From assembly GCF_018613755.1 (NCBI RefSeq), contig NZ_JAGGPP010000001.1, forward strand, positions 186,001-250,000: a DNA stretch of 64,000 nucleotides, written 5' to 3'. This document shows, one piece after another, positions 50,697 to 58,035 of this stretch (position 1 is its first letter; each line of letters starts with the position of its first letter). A program made the position numbers and the translations under genes. The notes under the pieces were generated by a model. That model was given only the letters and a program-made list of their open reading frames with translations, ran no database searches and was not told the origin of the DNA. The stretch is from Arthrobacter sp. ISL-72. Its GTDB lineage: Bacteria; Actinomycetota; Actinomycetes; Actinomycetales; Micrococcaceae.

Positions 50697-50781
50697 CGTT
50701 GTCAAACCTCGTCCTTCATTATCGATATTTCCCTTGACTCTACCCTGTGACGTTGGTTACATGATGGATGACATCGTTGTC
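50692..50781. promoter_or_regulatory. Two LacI operators and the promoter of the fructose ABC operon
   Basis: GACATCGTTGTC occurs at 50692-50703 (over the regulator's start codon) and at 50770-50781, centres 78 bases apart. Between them TTGACT (50734-50739), a 17-base spacer and TTACAT (50757-50762) form the operon promoter, with the expected start just before the second operator. Binding at both sites, perhaps with looping, would repress both directions. Confidence 0.8.
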
Positions 50782-50817
50782 AGGCGCAACTAGCGCCTCA
50801 CGGATACAGGAGATTCA

Positions 50818-51936
50818 ATGTTGAGTTCCACAGCCCCACGGACCCTCGCAACCCGCGTGCTCGCCCTCGGCGCCGTCCTGACGCTCGGCAGTCTCAGCCT
50901 GACGGCCTGCGGCGGGAATAACTCCACTTCCGCTGGCTCCACCGGCGCGTCAGATGAGAAGATCGGCGTCTCGCTCATCGTCAAGACGACGTCCAACCCG
51001 TTCTTCGTATCCATGCAGGACGGCGCCAAGAAGGCCGCCGAGGCCGACGGCGTGGACCTCAAGCTGGCTGCCGGAAAGGCCGACGGCGACGAGGACACCC
51101 AGATCCAGGCGATCGAAAACGCCATCTCCAAGGGCGACAAAGGCATCCTGATCACGCCCAACGGCCCCTCCGTCGTCGACGCCCTCAAGAAGGCCCGCGA
51201 CGCCGGCCTCTTTGTCATCGCGCTGGACACCCCGCCGGACCCCGCCGACGCCGTGGACATCACCTTCGCCACGGACAACTTCGAGGCCGGCAAGCTCATC
51301 GGCCAGTGGACCGCGGCGCAGCTGGAAGGCAAGAAAGCCACCATTGCGCTGCTGGATCTGTTCGACGACAAGGTCGTTTCGGTGGATTACAACCGGGACC
51401 AGGGCTTCCTCACCGGACTCGGCATCGACACCGCGGACAAGAAGAAGAACGGCGACGAGGCCAAGACCGGAAAGTACACGGGCGGCAAGGGCGGCGACTA
51501 CGAAATCGTCGGCAGCCAGGCGTCACAGGGCGCCGAAGACGGCGGCCGTACCGGGATGGAGACGCTGCTGTCCAAGAACCCGAACATCAATGTCGTCTAC
51601 ACCATCAACGAGCCCGCAGCGGCCGGCGCCTATGAAGCCCTGAAGTCCGCCGGCAAGGAAAAGGACGTGCTGGTGGTTTCGGTCGACGGCGGCTGCACGG
51701 GCGTCAACAACGTCAAGTCCGGTATCATCGGCGCCACTGCCCAGCAGTACCCGGTCAAGATGGCCGAACTAGGCGTGAAGGCCATCGTGGACCTGGCCAA
51801 GACCGGCAACAAGCCGTCCAACTCCGAAGGCCTGGACTTCTTCAACACCGGCGTCGAACTGGTGACCGACAAGGCCGCCTCCGGCGTCAAGAGCATCTCG
51901 ACGGCGGATGCTTCCCAGATCTGCTGGGGCAAGTAG
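50818..51936 (+). CDS. Sugar ABC transporter substrate-binding protein (CUT2, fructose/ribose type)
   Basis: 372 residues, ATG 6 bases after ACAGGAG. It is a lipoprotein: the signal ends SLSLTACGG, with Cys31 as lipid site. The type I periplasmic-binding fold is seen in KIGVSLIVKTTSNPFFVSMQ, DLKLAAGKADGDEDTQIQAI, GDKGILITPNGPSVVDALKK, GLFVIALDTPPDPADAVDIT and VVYTINEPAAAGAYEALKSA. Members of this group (FrcB/RbsB-like) bind monosaccharides. The nearby levanases and fructokinase point to fructose. It is the first gene of the operon behind the two LacI operators. Confidence 0.92.
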   Translation: MLSSTAPRTLATRVLALGAVLTLGSLSLTACGGNNSTSAGSTGASDEKIGVSLIVKTTSNPFFVSMQDGAKKAAEADGVDLKLAAGKADGDEDTQIQAIENAISKGDKGILITPNGPSVVDALKKARDAGLFVIALDTPPDPADAVDITFATDNFEAGKLIGQWTAAQLEGKKATIALLDLFDDKVVSVDYNRDQGFLTGLGIDTADKKKNGDEAKTGKYTGGKGGDYEIVGSQASQGAEDGGRTGMETLLSKNPNINVVYTINEPAAAGAYEALKSAGKEKDVLVVSVDGGCTGVNNVKSGIIGATAQQYPVKMAELGVKAIVDLAKTGNKPSNSEGLDFFNTGVELVTDKAASGVKSISTADASQICWGK

Positions 51937-51960
51937 GCCGGGACCATGACAGGAGCAACC

Positions 51961-53004
51961 GTGACGCAGCAGCAAACCGCGGGACCGCCCGCCGCCGGGC
52001 ATGACCTGGCCGAGGAGTTCCTGGACCGCCGGACACCCCTGAGCCGGATCCGCAACGTCCTGCACCGCTACCCTGCCCTCAGCCCGGCCATCGTCCTGCT
52101 CGTGGCCGTGATCGTCTTCGGGCTTCTCAACGACCGCTTCCTGCGCGTGGAGAACCTGTCGCTGATCACCCAGCAGGTGGCCGTCGTCGGCACCCTCGCC
52201 ATTGCGCAGACGCTGATCATCCTCACCGCCGGCATCGACCTCTCGGTGGGCGCCGTGATGATCCTTGCCTCCATGGTGGTGGCCCAGATTGCCGTCGGCA
52301 ACGGGTTCCCCGGGCCGCTGGCCCTGCTGGCCGGGCTCGTCATCGGCCTGGCCGCGGGAGCCTTCAACGGCTTCCTGGTGACAAGGTTCAGGCTCCCCCC
52401 GTTCATCGTGACGCTGGGAACCCTGAACATCTTCATCGCCCTGACCCTGCTGTATTCCGGCGGGTCCACCGTCCGCGGCTCCAGCATGCCGGACCTGCTG
52501 ACCTGGACCGGAAGCACCTTCCCGGTGGGCCCGGTGCGGATTTCCACCGGCGTGGTGATGATGCTGCTGCTCTACGTGGCGATGGCGTTCATCCTGGGCA
52601 AGACAGCCTGGGGACGGCACGTCTACGCAGTGGGCGATGACAAGGAAGCCGCCCGGCTCGCCGGCATCCCCGTCAACCGCGTCCTCATGAGCGTCTACCT
52701 CGCCGCCGGTGCCGTCCTGGCCATCGGCGCCTGGATCCAGATCGGCCGGACCAACGCCGCCAGCCCGAACGCCGGAGTCGACCTGAACCTGGACTCCATC
52801 ACCGCCGTCGTGATCGGCGGCACCAGCCTGTTCGGCGGCCGCGGTTCCGTCTGGGGATCCCTCCTCGGAGCGCTCATCGTGGGCGTGTTCCGCAACGGCC
52901 TCTCCCTGGCAGGCCTGGACGTGCTGTACCAGACGCTCGCCGTGGGCATCCTGATCATCATCGCTGTGTCGGTTGACCAGTGGATCCGAAAGGTCAAGTC
53001 ATGA
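51961..53004 (+). CDS. Sugar ABC transporter permease (CUT2, FrcC/RbsC type)
   Basis: 347 residues from the GTG at 51961, which has AGGAG 5 bases before it; an ATG at 51946 is the alternative with a weaker site. About ten transmembrane segments. RbsC-family motifs: VVGTLAIAQTLIILTAGIDL followed by SVGAVMILASMVVA, GAFNGFLVTRFRLPPFIVTL, GWGRHVYAVG-like sequence (AWGRHVYAVGDDKEAARLAG) and ITAVVIGGTSLFGGRGSVWG, the coupling region. It probably forms a homodimer in the membrane. The stop overlaps the ATPase start by 4 bases. It is the middle gene of the fructose import operon. Confidence 0.92.
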   Translation: MTQQQTAGPPAAGHDLAEEFLDRRTPLSRIRNVLHRYPALSPAIVLLVAVIVFGLLNDRFLRVENLSLITQQVAVVGTLAIAQTLIILTAGIDLSVGAVMILASMVVAQIAVGNGFPGPLALLAGLVIGLAAGAFNGFLVTRFRLPPFIVTLGTLNIFIALTLLYSGGSTVRGSSMPDLLTWTGSTFPVGPVRISTGVVMMLLLYVAMAFILGKTAWGRHVYAVGDDKEAARLAGIPVNRVLMSVYLAAGAVLAIGAWIQIGRTNAASPNAGVDLNLDSITAVVIGGTSLFGGRGSVWGSLLGALIVGVFRNGLSLAGLDVLYQTLAVGILIIIAVSVDQWIRKVKS

Positions 53005-53795
53005 CCGCAACAGACGTACAGTCCGCCAAACCGGAAACCCGCCAGCCGATCCTCCAGGCCCGTAACCTCGTCAAGACCTTCGGCCGGGTGGTTGGCCTCG
53101 ACGGGGTCAGCCTGGACCTCTACCCCGGCGAGGTCCTCGCCATCATCGGCGACAACGGCGCCGGCAAGTCCACCCTGATCAAATGCCTGACCGGCGCGGA
53201 GATTCCCGATTCCGGGGAGCTGACGGTGTCCGGCCAGCAGGTGCACTTCAAGCGGCCGCAGGATGCCCGGGCGCACGGCATCGAAACCGTGTACCAGAAC
53301 CTGGCGGTCTCGCCGGCCCTGGACGTGGCCTCCAACCTGTTCCTGGGCCGGGAGGAACGCCTGCCCGGGCCGCTGGGGAAGATCTTCCGCGTCCTGGACA
53401 CGAAAGGAATGCGCCGCAAGGCCAAGGAGGAGCTGACGCGGCTGGGTATTTCGACGCTGCAGGACGTGACGGTGCCAGTGGAGAACCTTTCCGGCGGCCA
53501 GCGCCAGGCAGTGGCGGTGGCGCGGGCCGCGGCGTTCGGTTCCAAGGTGGTGGTCCTGGACGAGCCGACGGCGGCACTCGGTGTCCGCGAATCCAACCAG
53601 GTCCTGCAGCTTGTGCGGGACCTGCGGGACCGGGGACTGCCCGTCATCCTGATCAGCCACAATATGCCGCACGTGTTCGACGTCGCCGACCGCATCCACA
53701 TCCAGCGCCTCGGCAAGTGCGCGGCCACGATCACCCCGGAGTCGCACAGCATGACTGACGCCGTGGCCATCATGACCGGCGCGGCCACCGCCTGA
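53001..53795 (+). CDS. Sugar ABC transporter ATP-binding protein, single NBD (FrcA type)
   Basis: 264 residues from the ATG at 53001, which overlaps the permease stop. A single nucleotide-binding domain: Walker A IIGDNGAGKSTLIKCLTG, Q-loop region ETVYQNLAVSPALDVASNLF, signature ENLSGGQRQAVAVARA, Walker B VVVLDEPTAALGVRESNQVL and switch His LISHNMPHVF. Most CUT2 ATPases have two fused domains; the one-domain form of about 260 residues is the FrcA type known from fructose importers. That agrees with the fructokinase gene downstream. The mRNA then passes repeats and a strong hairpin before the kinase gene. Confidence 0.92.
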   Translation: MTATDVQSAKPETRQPILQARNLVKTFGRVVGLDGVSLDLYPGEVLAIIGDNGAGKSTLIKCLTGAEIPDSGELTVSGQQVHFKRPQDARAHGIETVYQNLAVSPALDVASNLFLGREERLPGPLGKIFRVLDTKGMRRKAKEELTRLGISTLQDVTVPVENLSGGQRQAVAVARAAAFGSKVVVLDEPTAALGVRESNQVLQLVRDLRDRGLPVILISHNMPHVFDVADRIHIQRLGKCAATITPESHSMTDAVAIMTGAATA

Positions 53796-53800
53796 AAGGC

Positions 53801-53851
53801 GCAATTACACCGCGCAGTTACACCCGGCAGTTACACCGCGCAGTCTTCACC
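53801..53851. repeat. Degenerate 13-bp tandem repeats between the ABC operon and the kinase gene
   Basis: Units read GCAATTACACC, GCGCAGTTACACC (53812), CGGCAGTTACACC (53825) and GCGCAGTCTTCACC (53838); weaker copies continue to about 53884. The non-coding gap is 146 bases. Likely slippage-type expansion; no function is visible. Confidence 0.65.
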
Positions 53852-53889
53852 AGAAGCAGCAGTTCCACCCCCTCCAGCTACACCAGGCT

Positions 53890-53923
53890 CCGTCCGCGGA
53901 CCGGATCACCGGTCCGCGGACGG
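53890..53923 (+). terminator. Strong intra-operon hairpin before the fructokinase gene
   Basis: CCGTCCGCGGACCGG (53890-53904), ATCA, CCGGTCCGCGGACGG (53909-53923): fifteen perfect pairs. There is no T-tract. It could attenuate read-through from the ABC genes or protect their mRNA 3' end; the kinase gene starts 18 bases later. Confidence 0.6.
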
Positions 53924-53941
53924 CTTCACGAAAGAGATGCC

Positions 53942-54901
53942 ATGTCCAACCCCGGTTCCCTGTCCGCCCCCGCCCGCAGCCTCGATGTGGTTGTGGTCGG
54001 CGAGGCGCTGATCGACGTCGTCAGCCGTCCCGACGGCGACGTGGAGCACCCCGGCGGTTCGCCGGCGAACGTCGCGTACGGGCTCGGGAGGCTGGGCGTC
54101 AGCACCGGGCTGCTCACGGCAATCGGCGACGACGCCCGCGGGGCGGCGATTGAGGACCACCTCGCCGGCGCGGGTGTCGAGCTGCTGCCGGCCGCCAGGT
54201 CACTGGCACGCACCGCCTCGGCAACGGCCACTATCGCCGCGGACGGTTCGGCCAGCTACGTCTTTGACATTGAGTGGCGGCTGGAGCCGGTAGTGCCGGC
54301 CTACTTTCCCAAAGTCCTGCACACCGGCTCAATCGCCACGTTCCTGGCGCCCGGTGCGGGCACCGTCCGGTCACTGCTGGAGCAGGCCCACCGGGATTGC
54401 ATGATCACCTACGACCCCAACATCAGGCCGGCACTGCTCGGCAGCCACGGCGAGGCAAAGTCCCTTTTCGAGGAACTCGTCCCGTTGACCGACGTCGTCA
54501 AGCTCAGCGACGAAGACGCCCGCTGGCTGTACCCGGGGCAGGATCTGGAACAGACGGCGGAGCGGATCCTGCAGCTCGGCACCGGACTTGCCGTGATTAC
54601 CGCCGGAGCCGAAGGGTCCCTCCTTGCCACCAGCGGAACCCAGCTCACCATCCCGTCGGTGGCCACCACCGTGGCGGACACCATCGGCGCCGGGGATTCC
54701 TACATGGCCGCGCTGATCCTGGGCCTGCTGACCCGGGGCGCCGACGGCTTGGCCCCCGCGGTGCTCGAAGCCATCGGCCGGACGGCATCGGCAGCTGCCG
54801 CCATCACGGTCAGCCGTCCGGGCGCCAACCCGCCGACGCTCGACGAACTCCGGGCAGCCCAGGAGCCGGCAGCTCAGGACGTGGCAGCCATCGGGGTGTA
54901 G
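53942..54901 (+). CDS. PfkB-family carbohydrate kinase, probable fructokinase
   Basis: 319 residues. The ribokinase/PfkB family is shown by signature 1, GGSPANVAYGLGRLGVSTGL (about residues 38-57), and signature 2, VADTIGAGDSYMAALILGLL (about 243-262), which holds the catalytic Asp and the anion hole GAGD. The start SLDVVVVGEALIDVVSRPDG is typical of fructokinases, as is YDPNIRPALLG. Known reaction: ATP-dependent phosphorylation of fructose, usually to fructose 6-phosphate. It follows the fructose ABC importer after a 146-base gap with repeats and a hairpin. The 3' end overlaps the second GH32 gene by 28 bases on the other strand. Confidence 0.92.
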   Translation: MSNPGSLSAPARSLDVVVVGEALIDVVSRPDGDVEHPGGSPANVAYGLGRLGVSTGLLTAIGDDARGAAIEDHLAGAGVELLPAARSLARTASATATIAADGSASYVFDIEWRLEPVVPAYFPKVLHTGSIATFLAPGAGTVRSLLEQAHRDCMITYDPNIRPALLGSHGEAKSLFEELVPLTDVVKLSDEDARWLYPGQDLEQTAERILQLGTGLAVITAGAEGSLLATSGTQLTIPSVATTVADTIGAGDSYMAALILGLLTRGADGLAPAVLEAIGRTASAAAAITVSRPGANPPTLDELRAAQEPAAQDVAAIGV

Positions 54902-56832
54902 CTGAACGACTTGAGCGTCAGCGTTCCGTCCTTGCTCAATGCCTGCAGCCCCTTTGGATCACCGGCAGAAAAGACCAGCGACGACAGGGTCTTTTCCCCG
55001 CCGTTGGCGAAGACCTCAACGGAGCTGTGGTCCACGAAGACCGTCAGCTGGACCTTGCCGTCCCGGGGAGGGGTTTCCGCCCGCCGGACTGTGCCGTATT
55101 CGGGGGCGAGTCCGGCGGTTTCCCTGGCGGCTCCGTCCCGTGACACGAACGCTGTTTCTGATTCGAAGTCATAGCCCACCGTGGCGAAAACCCCGTTCCC
55201 GGCCAGCAGTTCCACCTTGGCTTCGGAGCCTTCATCACCGGCAGCGCGTTCGAGCGTCAGGTCGAGCCGGTACGCACCGCCCGCGGGCTGAGGCAGCCCC
55301 TCGGCGCCGGCGGGGGTAAGCTTGCGGTCCTCCACGGTAGTGGTGTCACCTTCGAGTGACTTCAGCGCATCCGTGGGGGTGGATACCAGGGTGCGCTTTC
55401 CGGCGATTGTCTTCAGCCGGATGTCCCTGACCACGGTGTCCATGCCGCCGTGCCAGTCCTTCGTGGGCAGCTTGCGGGCGTAGCTCCAGTTGTTCAGCCA
55501 GGCGATCGCATGGCGCGAGCCCATCCGCTGGCTCTCCGTGAGCCGGGGATCGTCCCAGGTCACGGCGGCGTAAAAGTCCGGGCCGTCGTCCAGCCACTGG
55601 TGCTCCGCATGCGCAGGCTCAAAGCGGGTCCCGTCCCAGGTCCCCGTCCAGTAAGCCACCCCGGTGGTCTTGCCTTCCTCTGCCCCGTTGGCGCTGGCGG
55701 CCAGCACCCACGTTCGTTTGGACGGGTCGCCGTCGACGTCGAGCTGGAAGAGTTCCGGGCACTCGAGGATTCCGAGGCCCTTGCCTTCAAAACCCGAAAG
55801 GTAGCGCCATTCCTTCAGGTTGGAAGAAGCGTACAGGCCGATCTTCTCCCCCTCTGCCAAAGCCATGACCCACTGGTTGTTGGCTTCATCGCGGATGATT
55901 TTCGGATCACGCCAATGCTGTTCCCCGGGGTTGTCCATCACGGGGTTGCCGTCGTAGGCCTTGAACGAATACCCCTTGTCCGTCGAATAGAACAGCGACT
56001 GCCGCTGCACGCCCTCGTCCTGCTGCGTCATCACGGCGATGACGGCGCCCTCGCCGAACCCGGCGGTGTTCCCGTAATCCACCACGGCACTGCCCGTCTC
56101 GATGTCGCCGAGGCCGTTCTTGTACTTCTCGATGGCCACGCCTTCGTCCCTCCAGTGCACCAGGTCGGTGCTGGTGACGTGGTACCACTCAGTGCCGTTT
56201 TCCTCCGGGTAACCCGAGTTGTAGAGGTAGTAGTAGTGCCACTGACCGTCCAGCCAGAAGGGCCGCTGGGGATCGTTCATCCAGTTTTCCCGCGGCGTGA
56301 GGTGGTAGCCGGGACGGTAGGCCGAGGCTCCGTCCGGACGCTCGAACGCTGACTCTGCCGGCGCCGGCAGCTCCGGTCCGGCGCCAAGGTCGGCCAGCAT
56401 GGCGGTCACCGCTTCGGGGGTGACGCAGTCGGGCCGCGGAATGTCAGCCGAGCCTGCCAGCACCACCTGGTCCCCCGCGCTGGACCGCGCATAGACTTCC
56501 TGCCCCACCCGTGCCGCGGCCACCCAGCCGTCGGCGCATTCGATCGTGCGGAGGTCTGCGACCCCCTCCGTCCGCAGCGGATGCGCCAGGGCCTCCAGGC
56601 TGCGGTCCCCGCCGGCCAGCCAGAATGAGCCGTAGCGGCCCTTCGCCTTTTTGGCCTCCGACTGTGCCTTGGCGATGTCAGCCAGCGCTTCCTCGGCCGG
56701 GCCGGGCGGAGCGGGCCGCGACCCGACGCCCGCCACGATGGCCACGGCCACCAGCACCAGGGCTGCGGCAGCGGCCACCGCGGCCCACAGGGCCCGCGGA
56801 GTGATTTTGTTGGGAAAAAACCTGAGTGACAT
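54874..56832 (-). CDS. Membrane-anchored GH32 enzyme, endo-levanase / levan fructotransferase-like
   Basis: 652 residues from the ATG at 56832; a GTG two codons upstream is possible, and neither has a clear ribosome-binding site. A basic N-terminus and one long hydrophobic helix (about 14-38) have no lipobox. About 120 residues follow that are unusual for GH32: DIAKAQSEAKKAKGRYGSFW, ECADGWVAAARVGQEVYARS, two Cys, resembling a pilin-like extracellular domain. The catalytic domain starts near YHLTPRENWMNDPQRPFWLD; this NDPQRP form occurs in B. subtilis LevB-type endo-levanases and Arthrobacter levan fructotransferases rather than exo-fructosidases. Catalytic residues: Asp187, Asp309 in WRDPK, Glu357 in LECPELF. 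The gene converges on the fructokinase and looks intact. Confidence 0.88.
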   Translation of the reverse strand: MSLRFFPNKITPRALWAAVAAAAALVLVAVAIVAGVGSRPAPPGPAEEALADIAKAQSEAKKAKGRYGSFWLAGGDRSLEALAHPLRTEGVADLRTIECADGWVAAARVGQEVYARSSAGDQVVLAGSADIPRPDCVTPEAVTAMLADLGAGPELPAPAESAFERPDGASAYRPGYHLTPRENWMNDPQRPFWLDGQWHYYYLYNSGYPEENGTEWYHVTSTDLVHWRDEGVAIEKYKNGLGDIETGSAVVDYGNTAGFGEGAVIAVMTQQDEGVQRQSLFYSTDKGYSFKAYDGNPVMDNPGEQHWRDPKIIRDEANNQWVMALAEGEKIGLYASSNLKEWRYLSGFEGKGLGILECPELFQLDVDGDPSKRTWVLAASANGAEEGKTTGVAYWTGTWDGTRFEPAHAEHQWLDDGPDFYAAVTWDDPRLTESQRMGSRHAIAWLNNWSYARKLPTKDWHGGMDTVVRDIRLKTIAGKRTLVSTPTDALKSLEGDTTTVEDRKLTPAGAEGLPQPAGGAYRLDLTLERAAGDEGSEAKVELLAGNGVFATVGYDFESETAFVSRDGAARETAGLAPEYGTVRRAETPPRDGKVQLTVFVDHSSVEVFANGGEKTLSSLVFSAGDPKGLQALSKDGTLTLKSFSYTPMAATS

Positions 56833-56851
56833 AGACACCGATCATCGTGAT

Positions 56852-56893
56852 GCAAAAAACGCCGGCGCCGGGATTAAAGCCGGCGCCGGCGTT
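56852..56893 (-). terminator. Intrinsic terminator just upstream of the anchored GH32 gene
   Basis: On the minus strand AACGCCGGCGCCGG (56893-56880) pairs with CCGGCGCCGGCGTT (56871-56858), and the run of T continues through 56853. It is a textbook rho-independent terminator. It can end the transcript of the gene at 56981-57859. Because the GH32 start codon lies only 20 bases further, it may also act as an attenuator for the GH32 gene. Confidence 0.8.
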
Positions 56894-56980
56894 CTGCATT
56901 CTGGTCTGAGTTCACTCAATTTTACAGGGGACGGCGTCCATGTGCCCCGTTGGCATCAGCCCGGGGCCGGACGGGGGTCC

Positions 56981-57859
56981 TCAGGCGTCGGCCTCTTCGA
57001 ACTCCACTGCGGCAATGACCTCGTTGGTCGAGGGGCTGATCATGTAGGCCTCGTCGTCTTCCTCCACCATGACGAAATCGCCCTGGTCGGTGGTGAAGTG
57101 CCAGCCGAGGATGGTCTCCCCGTTGTGCTGGTAGTTGGGATCGCCCATGGTGATTTTCTGCAGCTCATGGCCCGCGACGTCGCACAGCTCGTGGATGATC
57201 AGTTCGAACTCCGGAGCATTCTCGAGGGACTCTTCCGCGGCCTCGGCCCGGCGTTCCGCGAGGTTGGGGATCTGGGACACCCGCTCGGCGATGTGCAGCT
57301 CCAGCTGCTCCTCGCTCAGCAGCAGCAGGCCTTCCTGGCCGCGCAGCCACGCGGCGTTGAGGGCGACGATATCCTCCGTTTCCAGCAGCGACTCGAATTC
57401 GTCGTCGAGCTCTTCAAGGTCCCGGACCGCAGCCCGGGACCGTGCCTCCTCCGCAACGTCACCCTCGCCGTCGTCAAATCCCTCCGGGTCCCCGTCCAAA
57501 TAGGCGTCCGCGTCGTCTTCGGACAGCGCATCAAAGGCTGCGGCGGTGCGGTTGAACAGCGCCAGGTGGGCAGTGGCGCCCATGCCTTCAAGGCCTTCCC
57601 GGACGTAGGCGTCGATCTCTTCGCGTTGGGGCACCGTGAAGACGTACTGCGCGAAACCGCCAGCGAGCGCCTGGGTGAGGTAGAAGTCGACGTAGTAGCT
57701 GCGCAGGGCGTTGGGCGCGATTTCCGGAGCGTCCAGCAGCTCGGCGTACATGGCGTTGACCACCGTCACGTTGGAATCAACAACATCCTCATTGGCCGCC
57801 TCGGCGCTTTCGACGGTCAGGACGACGGTGTGCTTGCTGACGGGGTGGCCGGTGTTCAT
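56981..57859 (-). CDS. Acidic hypothetical protein (DUF4375/DMP19-like)
   Basis: 292 residues, very acidic. An N-terminal region with NVTVVNAMYAELLDAPEIAP and LRSYYVDFYLTQALAGGFAQ YVF resembles the DMP19/DUF4375 fold, which mimics DNA charge in some proteins; this assignment is from memory and moderate. The middle is rich in Asp and Glu (DGDPEGFDDGEGDVAEEARS). The C-terminal part, ETILGWHFTTDQGDFVMVEE and EAYMISPSTNEVIAAVEFEE, looks like a separate small beta domain. No signal peptide or membrane helix. A terminator follows the gene. It is divergent from the SNF2 helicase gene with 176 bases between. The function is unknown. Confidence 0.7.
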   Translation of the reverse strand: MNTGHPVSKHTVVLTVESAEAANEDVVDSNVTVVNAMYAELLDAPEIAPNALRSYYVDFYLTQALAGGFAQYVFTVPQREEIDAYVREGLEGMGATAHLALFNRTAAAFDALSEDDADAYLDGDPEGFDDGEGDVAEEARSRAAVRDLEELDDEFESLLETEDIVALNAAWLRGQEGLLLLSEEQLELHIAERVSQIPNLAERRAEAAEESLENAPEFELIIHELCDVAGHELQKITMGDPNYQHNGETILGWHFTTDQGDFVMVEEDDEAYMISPSTNEVIAAVEFEEADA

Positions 57860-58035
57860 GGGGAATCCTCACTGCTGAAGCGGTTCATGCTCAGGACCCT
57901 TTCACGCTAGGCGCCGGAGCAGTCCTTGGGCTGAGGGGGAGTTGAACGTTGGGCGAAGTTTCAGGGCGTCTTCCGGCTCGATAAGATGGATCAGATAACC
58001 TGCAGATTTTTGACCTGCTGAAAGTAGCGCGCACC

